This document shows positions 1 through 6,724 of a DNA stretch of 6,724 bases, in pieces. The position numbers and the translations under genes are program-made. Within the stretch, counting starts at the first letter, position 1. Every line of letters begins with the position of its first letter. The notes under the pieces were generated by a model. The model was given only the letters and a program-made list of their open reading frames with translations, was not told the DNA's origin and did no database searches. Source of the stretch: Pseudomonadota bacterium (GTDB lineage Bacteria; Pseudomonadota; Gammaproteobacteria; Steroidobacterales; Steroidobacteraceae). The stretch lies in assembly GCA_021850555.1 (NCBI GenBank), contig JAJZLX010000771.1, positions 1 to 6,724 of the forward strand, read 5' to 3'.

Positions 1-1134
1 GTAATAGTTGGGCCGCAGCCTGCTCACCGGACGCAGTCCGTACTCGCGCAGGCATTCGCGGCGGTCGGCCCACGGGTCGTGGACGTCCACCTGCGCCCCG
101 TATTTGCGCAGCTCCCGCACCACGTCCACGGCCTTTGAGTTGCGCACGTCGGGACAGTTCTCCTTGAAGGTGATGCCGAGCACGAGGGCGCGCGCGCCGT
201 TGGTGTGGATGCGCTTGCGGTTCATCAGCTTGACGATGTCGGTAACGACGTAGATCGGCATGTTGTCGTTGAGGCGGCGACCGGCGAGGATCATCTCGGG
301 GTGATAGCCGAGTTCCTGTGCCTTGTGCGTCAGGTAGTACGGGTCGACGCCGATGCAGTGGCCGCCGACGAGGCCGGGACGGAACGGCAGGAAATTCCAC
401 TTCGATCCGGCCGCCTGCAGCACTTCCTCGGTGTCGATGCCGAGCCGCGCGAAGATCAGCGCCAGCTCGTTGATCAGCGCAATGTTGACGTCGCGCTGCG
501 TGTTCTCGATGACCTTGGCCGCCTCGGCCACCTTGATGCTCGAGGCCCGGTGCGTGCCGGCGGTAATGATGGCCCGGTAGAGCGAATCGATGAACTCGGC
601 CGCCGCCGGGGTCGAGCCGGAGGTGACCTTCTTGATGGTCGTCAGGCGATGCTCCTTGTCGCCGGGGTTGATGCGCTCGGGACTGTAGCCGACGAAGAAT
701 CCGTCATTGAGGCGCAGCCCGGATTCGCGCGCGAGTATGGGCACGCAGACTTCCTCCGTGCACCCGGGATACACGGTCGACTCGTAAACGACCACATCGC
801 CCTTCTTCAGCACCTTGCCGACGGCGACGCTCGCGGCGATGAGCGGGCTCAAATCCGGGCGCTTGTAGATATCGATGGGCGTCGGTACCGTGACGATGAA
901 GACGCGGCAGCGGCGCAGATCCGCCGGATCGCAGGTGAATGACAGATGCTCGGCCGCGGCCAGCTCGCGCCGGCTGACTTCGAGCGTGCTGTCGCGCCCG
1001 GCCTCCAACTCGGCGATACGGTCCGGCTTGACGTCGAAGCCGACCGTATCGAAATGCTTGCCGAACTCGACGGCGAGCGGCAGCCCGACATATCCCAGGC
1101 CGATCAAGCCTATGCGGCACCTGCGCAAATTCAT
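1..1134 (-). CDS. tviB: TviB/WbpA-type UDP-N-acetylhexosamine 6-dehydrogenase, 3' end cut by window edge
   Basis: NAD-dependent cytosolic enzyme predicted to oxidise C6 of a UDP-N-acetylhexosamine (UDP-GlcNAc or UDP-GalNAc) to the uronic acid used in O-antigen or capsule. Translated by hand from ATG at 1134, the frame stays open to base 1 (378 residues). Family members are about 425, so some 45 C-terminal residues lie outside. Visible: N-terminal Rossmann motif GLGYVG (residues 12-17); [11 protein letters not shown] (149-159); central-domain Lys207 and Asn211 in [12 protein letters not shown]; catalytic Cys260 in [12 protein letters not shown]; and [10 protein letters not shown] opening the C-terminal UDP-binding domain. 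CIGVDPYYL is the HexNAc-dehydrogenase form, unlike the CFPKD form of UDP-glucose dehydrogenase, and the whole protein resembles Salmonella TviB. An in-frame GTG at 1137 directly before the ATG is an alternative start. The family is certain; the exact sugar substrate is inferred. The gene follows zapE after 135 bp and is probably a separate unit. Confidence 0.93.
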   Translation of the reverse strand, partial: MNLRRCRIGLIGLGYVGLPLAVEFGKHFDTVGFDVKPDRIAELEAGRDSTLEVSRRELAAAEHLSFTCDPADLRRCRVFIVTVPTPIDIYKRPDLSPLIAASVAVGKVLKKGDVVVYESTVYPGCTEEVCVPILARESGLRLNDGFFVGYSPERINPGDKEHRLTTIKKVTSGSTPAAAEFIDSLYRAIITAGTHRASSIKVAEAAKVIENTQRDVNIALINELALIFARLGIDTEEVLQAAGSKWNFLPFRPGLVGGHCIGVDPYYLTHKAQELGYHPEMILAGRRLNDNMPIYVVTDIVKLMNRKRIHTNGARALVLGITFKENCPDVRNSKAVDVVRELRKYGAQVDVHDPWADRRECLREYGLRPVSRLRPNYY

Positions 1135-1146
1135 CACGTTGAAAGT

Positions 1147-1150
1147 CTCC
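1147..1150 (-). promoter_or_regulatory. Ribosome binding site of the tviB-like gene
   Basis: GGAG on the minus strand. It lies 9 nt before the GTG at 1137 and 12 nt before the ATG at 1134. The GTG has the more usual spacing, so the true start could be one codon upstream of the annotated ATG. Confidence 0.5.
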
Positions 1151-1218
1151 GGGTACGGGAGTTGTGCGCGGCGCGAGCCGCAGATGCGCCGGCGCCGGGA
1201 AACACACGCTGGGCAGAC

Positions 1219-1226
1219 AGTCTATC
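1219..1226 (-). promoter_or_regulatory. Possible -10 element for the tviB-like gene
   Basis: The 135-bp gap between zapE and the tviB-like gene (1135-1269) is the only sizeable non-coding stretch. On the minus strand it holds GATAGACT, whose last six bases match four of six positions of TATAAT. I see no convincing TTGACA-like -35 box at the right distance. If used, the leader would be about 75-80 nt. This is a weak call from base pattern and position only. Confidence 0.25.
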
Positions 1227-1227
1227 A

Positions 1228-1268
1228 CGGCCCGCGGCCGCGCAGATTCCGGCGGGCGAGTCGGGCCG
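1228..1268 (-). terminator. Possible weak hairpin after zapE
   Basis: Perfect 7-bp inverted arms (cggcccg at 1228-1234, cgggccg at 1262-1268) lie just past the zapE stop, with a GC-rich 27-nt loop that may fold further. No run of T follows on the minus strand, so it is not a standard intrinsic terminator. It may only be attenuating structure, or chance in GC-rich DNA. It also lies next to the candidate -10 at 1219-1226. Confidence 0.2.
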
Positions 1269-1269
1269 C

Positions 1270-2388
1270 TCAGGGCATGTGCTCGCGGGCAAGGTACTCG
1301 GCGCTCTGCATCTCGACGAGTCGGCTCGCGGTGCGCTGGAACTCGCCGCGCAGCCGCTCGCCGCGATACAGTGTCTGCGGCGCGCCAATTGCGCAGATCA
1401 CCAGCTTGACACGGCGGTCGTAGAGCTCGTCGATCAGCGCGATGAAGCGCCGGGCCTCGTCCTCGTGCGCCGCGTCGAGCCGCGGCACCCCCGAGAGCAC
1501 TACCGCCGAGTATAGCCGGGCGATTTCGATGTAATCTTCCTGACTGCGCGGACCTGCGCACAGCGCCTGGAAGTCGAACCACACGGCGCTGTCGCTCTGG
1601 CGAACGACGGGAATGGATCGGCCGTTGATCTCGATCACGCCGTCGGCCCATTGCGCATGCTGCGCAAGGTCGGCAAACAGCGCGCGCAGGCGCGGTTCCC
1701 CCTCGGGATCGGAGGTGGTGATATAGGTGCCGGCCTGTGTCAGCTGCCGCAGGCGGTAGTCACGCGGGCCGTCGACGGCCAATACCCTGGTGTTGCGCTC
1801 GATCAGGTCGATCGCGGGGAGGAAGCGCTGGCGCTGCAGGCCGTTGCGATACAGCTCCCGCGGTGGCACGTTGGAGGTCGCGACCAGCGTGACGCCGCGC
1901 CGGAACAGGCCTGCGAACAGCCCGGCGAGGATCATGGCATCGGCGATGTCAGCAACGAACAGCTCGTCGAAGCACAGGATGCGAGTCTGGCGGGCGAGGC
2001 GCTCGGCAATGATCTCGAGCGGCTCGTCCCGGTCCCGGAGCGTATTGAGCTCGGCATGCACGTCATGCATGAAGCGGTGGAAATGACGGCGGAGCCGCTC
2101 GGGAAACGGCAGGCTCTGGAAGAACAGGTCCATCAGCCAGGTCTTGCCGCGCCCTACGGGGCCCCACAGGTATATGCCGCGCTGCGGCCGGAACACGCGC
2201 GCGCTCAGGCGGCGCAGCAGGCGGGCGGCGAACGGCTGCGCGTCGGCGCGCCCGCCGGCCGCCAACCGCCCGCGCAGGTCCTCGAGGCAGCCGACCGCTT
2301 TCAGCTGCGCGGCATCGGCGCTGTAGCCGCGCGCGCGCAGTTGGCGGTCGTAAAGCTCGTGCAGCGTAGGCACGGCGGAGGGATCCAC
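1270..2388 (-). CDS. zapE: ZapE/Afg1-family ATPase (cell division protein ZapE)
   Basis: P-loop ATPase of the AFG1 family. In E. coli, ZapE associates with FtsZ at the constricting ring; mitochondrial Afg1/LACE1 is linked to turnover of respiratory complex IV subunits. The 372-residue product is the usual bacterial length (about 375). Visible: Walker A GPVGRGKT (76-83), followed by WLMDLFF; Walker B ILCFDE (137-142), then [12 protein letters not shown]; a sensor-1-like ATSN (170-173); and [13 protein letters not shown] (181-193), a family signature with the likely arginine-finger region. No signal peptide or membrane segment is seen. The start is a GTG at 2388, 13 bp after the acetoacetyl-CoA synthetase stop, with no strong Shine-Dalgarno, so translation may be coupled to the upstream gene. 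A second GTG at codon 6 is possible. The family is certain; a cell-division role is inferred from E. coli. Confidence 0.95.
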   Translation of the reverse strand: MDPSAVPTLHELYDRQLRARGYSADAAQLKAVGCLEDLRGRLAAGGRADAQPFAARLLRRLSARVFRPQRGIYLWGPVGRGKTWLMDLFFQSLPFPERLRRHFHRFMHDVHAELNTLRDRDEPLEIIAERLARQTRILCFDELFVADIADAMILAGLFAGLFRRGVTLVATSNVPPRELYRNGLQRQRFLPAIDLIERNTRVLAVDGPRDYRLRQLTQAGTYITTSDPEGEPRLRALFADLAQHAQWADGVIEINGRSIPVVRQSDSAVWFDFQALCAGPRSQEDYIEIARLYSAVVLSGVPRLDAAHEDEARRFIALIDELYDRRVKLVICAIGAPQTLYRGERLRGEFQRTASRLVEMQSAEYLAREHMP

Positions 2389-2401
2389 GGACCCGTGCCG
2401 C

Positions 2402-4357
<1,956 letters not shown>

Positions 4358-4362
4358 AGTGG

Positions 4363-5985
4363 CTAGAGCGACTGGTAGTTGGGGCCGGAGCCGCCCTCCG
4401 GCGGCGTCCAATCGATGATGCCGTAGGGGTCCTTGATGTCGCAAGCCTTGCAATGCACGCAGTTGGCAGCATTGATCTGCAGCCGCCGCCGGCCCGACTC
4501 CTCGACGATCTCATAGACGTTCGCCGGACAGAACCGTTGGCACGGATTGTCGAATTCGCGTGCGCAGCGATCGGTGCAAATCGAGGGATCGCGCACGTGC
4601 AGATGCGCCGGCTGGCGTTCCTCGTGGCTCGTCGCCGCCAGGAACACCGAGGCCAGGCGGTCGCTGGGCGGCAGTGTGCGCTGCACCCAGTGGCGCTGCG
4701 GCGAGCGATAGTCCTCGATGTGGCGCAGCCGCTCGTGGTCGGCTTGCCGGTGTCGCAGCGTCCACGGGGTGTGCCCCCGCGTGAGGACCTCGAGGGCGGC
4801 GTTGGCCATGCCGAGCCACAAGCCACGGTTGAACCCGGGTTTGAAATTGCGTACCGCGCGCAGCTCGCGTCCGCCGGCGGATGCCCGCCAGCGCGCATCG
4901 AAGCCCGCCGGCGAGCCGGTCTCGGCAAGATGCTCTGCGGTCAGCATGCCCGAGCGGATCGCCTGGTGGACGCCCTTGATCTTCGGCACGTTCACGCCGC
5001 CGGCGGCATCGCCGATCAGAAGGGCCCCGGGCATCTCCAGGCGGGGCAGGCACTGCCATCCGCCGGCAGCGATCGTGCGCGCGCCCGCAGCCAGGATCTC
5101 GCCGCCCTCGAGCAAGGGCCTGACCGCCGGGTGATGCTTGAACTGCTGGAACGCCTCGAATGGCGAGAAGCGCGGGTCGCGGTAATCGAGCCCGACGACG
5201 AACCCGACATACACCCGGTCGTGATCGAGGTGATAGATGAAGCCGCCGCCGTAGGTGCGGGTATCGAGCGGCCAGCCGAGCGTGTGCTGGATCAGGCCAG
5301 GCTGCACGCGGCCCTCGGGGAGCTGCCAGAGCTCCTTCAGTCCAAGTCCGTAGGTTTGCGGGTCGCGGCCTGCGTCCAGCTCGAAGCGTCGAATCAACTG
5401 CTTGGCCAGGCTCCCGCGGGCACCTTCGGCTACGACGGTCGTGCGGGCGTGAATCTCGGCGCCCGGAGTGAAGTTCGGGCCCGGCTTGCCGGCCTTGTCG
5501 AGGCCGGCGTCGCCGAGGCGCACCCCGCGCACCGAGCCGTCGGAACCCAATACCGGCTCGGCCGCCGCGAAGCCCGGGAAGATGTCCACGCCAAGGGCTT
5601 CGGCCTGCTGCGCAAGCCACGCGGCCAGCAGCCCGAGAGAGACGATGAAGTTGCCGCGATTGTGCAGTTGCGGCGGTAGCGGCAGACGGAACTTGGCGGT
5701 GCGCGTGAGCAGATGCATCTCATCGTGCGTCGCGGGCACGCAGATCGACGGCGGGGATTGTCGCCACTGCGGGGCCAGCGCATCGAGCGGTCCGGGCTCG
5801 ATGACGGCCCCAGACAGGGCGTGCGCCCCCACCGCGGCGCCTTTCTCGAGCAGGCAGACGTTGAGGTCCGGCTGCAACTGCTTCAACCGGATCGCGCACG
5901 CCAGTCCCGCCGGGCCGCCCCCGATGATCGCGATGTCATACTCCATGACGTCGCGCTCGACGGCGCCGGGTGCTGTCGTGCTCAC
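4363..5985 (-). CDS. Electron transfer flavoprotein-ubiquinone oxidoreductase (ETF-QO), cysteine-rich variant
   Basis: Membrane-associated FAD and 4Fe-4S enzyme that takes electrons from reduced ETF and gives them to quinone, linking acyl-CoA dehydrogenases to the respiratory chain. The product is 540 residues, normal for bacteria. Visible: FAD-binding GGGPAG (22-27); an acidic strand end in VCLLEKG (43-49); NVPKIKGVHQAIRSGM (332-347), the typical ETF-QO signature; YHLDHDRVYVGFVVGLDYRDP (quinone/FAD domain, 251-271); and a C-terminal cluster motif with Cys486, Cys509, Cys512 and Cys515 (FCPANVYE, then CVHCKACDIKDP). Three more cysteines, 470, 474 and 482, stand just before Cys486; the Pseudomonas- and human-type enzymes I recall lack them. 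GIGDAAGG-like 324-330 also differs from the usual GCSPG-type loop. GTG 5985 is chosen over ATG 5946 because its product keeps VERDVMEYD before the FAD fold, matching the ER..ME segment typical of bacterial homologues, and because it overlaps the upstream stop. Confidence 0.94.
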   Translation of the reverse strand: MSTTAPGAVERDVMEYDIAIIGGGPAGLACAIRLKQLQPDLNVCLLEKGAAVGAHALSGAVIEPGPLDALAPQWRQSPPSICVPATHDEMHLLTRTAKFRLPLPPQLHNRGNFIVSLGLLAAWLAQQAEALGVDIFPGFAAAEPVLGSDGSVRGVRLGDAGLDKAGKPGPNFTPGAEIHARTTVVAEGARGSLAKQLIRRFELDAGRDPQTYGLGLKELWQLPEGRVQPGLIQHTLGWPLDTRTYGGGFIYHLDHDRVYVGFVVGLDYRDPRFSPFEAFQQFKHHPAVRPLLEGGEILAAGARTIAAGGWQCLPRLEMPGALLIGDAAGGVNVPKIKGVHQAIRSGMLTAEHLAETGSPAGFDARWRASAGGRELRAVRNFKPGFNRGLWLGMANAALEVLTRGHTPWTLRHRQADHERLRHIEDYRSPQRHWVQRTLPPSDRLASVFLAATSHEERQPAHLHVRDPSICTDRCAREFDNPCQRFCPANVYEIVEESGRRRLQINAANCVHCKACDIKDPYGIIDWTPPEGGSGPNYQSL

Positions 5986-6724
5986 TGCGGTTGCATCCTC
6001 ACGGCCCCATCGAGCCGAACCGTCGCGCCGTTGAGCATGGGGATCTCGAAAGCCGCCGCGACCAGCTGGGCGAACTCCGCGGGCTTGCCGAGCCGATGCG
6101 GGAAGGGGATTTGAGCCGCAAGCGAGGCTTGTACCTGCGCGCTGAGGGTGTCGATCATGGGCGTGTGGAAGATGCCGGGCGCGATGGCGATGCAGCGAAT
6201 GCCGAAGCGGGCGAGCTCGCGGGCAATGGGCAGCGTCATCCCGGCGAGCGCCGCTTTGGTGGCCGCGTAGGCGGCCTGACCGATTTGTCCTTCGAATGCC
6301 GCGATCGACGAGGTATGCACCAGCAGGCCGCGCTCGCCGTCTTCGGTGGGCGCATTGTGCTGCATCAGGCTCGCTGCCGCCTTGTCGCACAGGAAGCTGC
6401 CGATGAGATTGATGTGCACGACCCGCGTGAAGAACTCACCGCTCATCGGCCCCTGTTTGCCGAGCACGCGACCCGCGCCGATGACTCCCGCGCAGTTGAC
6501 CAGCAGATTCAGACCATCCAGGCGCTGCGCGGCGCTGGCCATCGCGGCGTTGACTTCGGTCTCCGACGCGACGTCGCAGCGTAGGAAATGCGCGTTGCCG
6601 CCCAGTTCCTCGGCCGCTGCCTGTCCTTGCTCTTCCTGAACGTCCAGCAATACCGCGCGCGCGCCCTGCGCAATGAGATGGCGGGCCGTGGCGTGACCGA
6701 GTCCCGAAGCGCCGCCGGTGATGA
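5982..6724 (-). CDS. Short-chain dehydrogenase, HSD10-type 3-hydroxyacyl-CoA dehydrogenase, 5' end cut by window edge
   Basis: NAD-dependent SDR that most resembles 17-beta-HSD10 (3-hydroxyacyl-CoA dehydrogenase type 2), which oxidises straight-chain 3-hydroxyacyl-CoA and 2-methyl-3-hydroxybutyryl-CoA in fatty acid and isoleucine breakdown. The frame is open to the right edge and 246 residues are visible; the family is about 255-260, so only about ten N-terminal residues are missing. Numbering from the first visible residue: cofactor motif TGGASGLG (2-9), NCAG (76-79) in place of the usual NNAG, catalytic Ser139, Tyr152 and Lys156 (the YAATK motif). AAFEGQIGQAAY followed later by GMTLPIAREL, PFPHRLG and LNGATVRLDGAVRMQP is the HSD10 pattern, which separates it from generic FabG. 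The product ends at the GTGA overlap with ETF-QO and is in the same operon. The natural substrate remains inferred: fatty, branched-chain or other acyl-CoA. Confidence 0.9.
   Translation of the reverse strand, partial: ITGGASGLGHATARHLIAQGARAVLLDVQEEQGQAAAEELGGNAHFLRCDVASETEVNAAMASAAQRLDGLNLLVNCAGVIGAGRVLGKQGPMSGEFFTRVVHINLIGSFLCDKAAASLMQHNAPTEDGERGLLVHTSSIAAFEGQIGQAAYAATKAALAGMTLPIARELARFGIRCIAIAPGIFHTPMIDTLSAQVQASLAAQIPFPHRLGKPAEFAQLVAAAFEIPMLNGATVRLDGAVRMQPQ
5983..6000 (-). promoter_or_regulatory. Ribosome binding site and GTGA start/stop overlap for ETF-QO
   Basis: The TGA of the upstream dehydrogenase (5984-5982) overlaps the GTG of ETF-QO (5985-5983) in the sequence GTGA. A GAGG at 5997-6000 lies 11 nt before the GTG, inside the 3' end of the dehydrogenase gene. 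The internal ATG at 5946 has no comparable site. The arrangement indicates translational coupling. Confidence 0.55.

Noticed and set aside
1186..1195. Perfect 10-bp palindrome gcgccggcgc in the gap before the tviB-like gene, considered as an operator.
   Set aside because: It is simple GC alternation of a type common by chance in this DNA, with no second copy or known operator match.
704..1651. 315-codon minus-strand frame crossing the gap between zapE and the tviB-like gene.
   Set aside because: It overlaps the well-supported zapE and tviB-like frames in another phase, and its translation is Arg-rich low-complexity sequence without motifs.
5986..6390. Upstream extension of the ETF-QO frame by about 135 codons into the dehydrogenase gene.
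   Set aside because: The extension is an out-of-phase reading of the HSD10-type gene and has no similarity to ETF-QO N-termini; the frame is open only because stops are rare at this G+C.

Overview
The window is 6.7 kb of high-GC DNA (roughly two thirds G+C by eye) and is almost fully coding. All five genes lie on the minus strand, so transcription runs from the right edge to the left edge. The gene content suggests a proteobacterium, possibly gamma- or beta-. The pointers are a ZapE/Afg1-type ATPase, a bacterial electron transfer flavoprotein-quinone oxidoreductase (ETF-QO), and a TviB-type nucleotide-sugar dehydrogenase. The taxonomic guess is only an inference.

In transcription order: (1) a short-chain dehydrogenase of the HSD10 type (3-hydroxyacyl-CoA dehydrogenase), 5' end cut by the right edge; (2) an ETF-QO, whose GTG start overlaps the previous stop; (3) acetoacetyl-CoA synthetase, starting 5 bp after the ETF-QO stop; (4) zapE, starting 13 bp after the acetoacetyl-CoA synthetase stop; (5) a 135-bp non-coding gap; (6) a TviB/WbpA-type UDP-N-acetylhexosamine dehydrogenase, 3' end cut by the left edge.

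Genes 1-3 form a coherent catabolic set. HSD10-type enzymes oxidise 3-hydroxyacyl-CoA, notably in isoleucine and branched-chain acid breakdown. ETF-QO passes electrons from acyl-CoA dehydrogenases, via ETF, to the quinone pool. Acetoacetyl-CoA synthetase recovers acetoacetate, the ketone body released by leucine breakdown. zapE is packed tightly behind them and may be co-transcribed. The tviB-like gene probably opens a separate transcription unit for surface polysaccharide precursors continuing off the left edge.

I found no mobile element, CRISPR array, RNA gene or clearly new system. The points most worth a second look are the seven-cysteine C-terminus of the ETF-QO, the GTG-start, closely packed layout, and the placement of zapE behind a catabolic and electron-transfer module.
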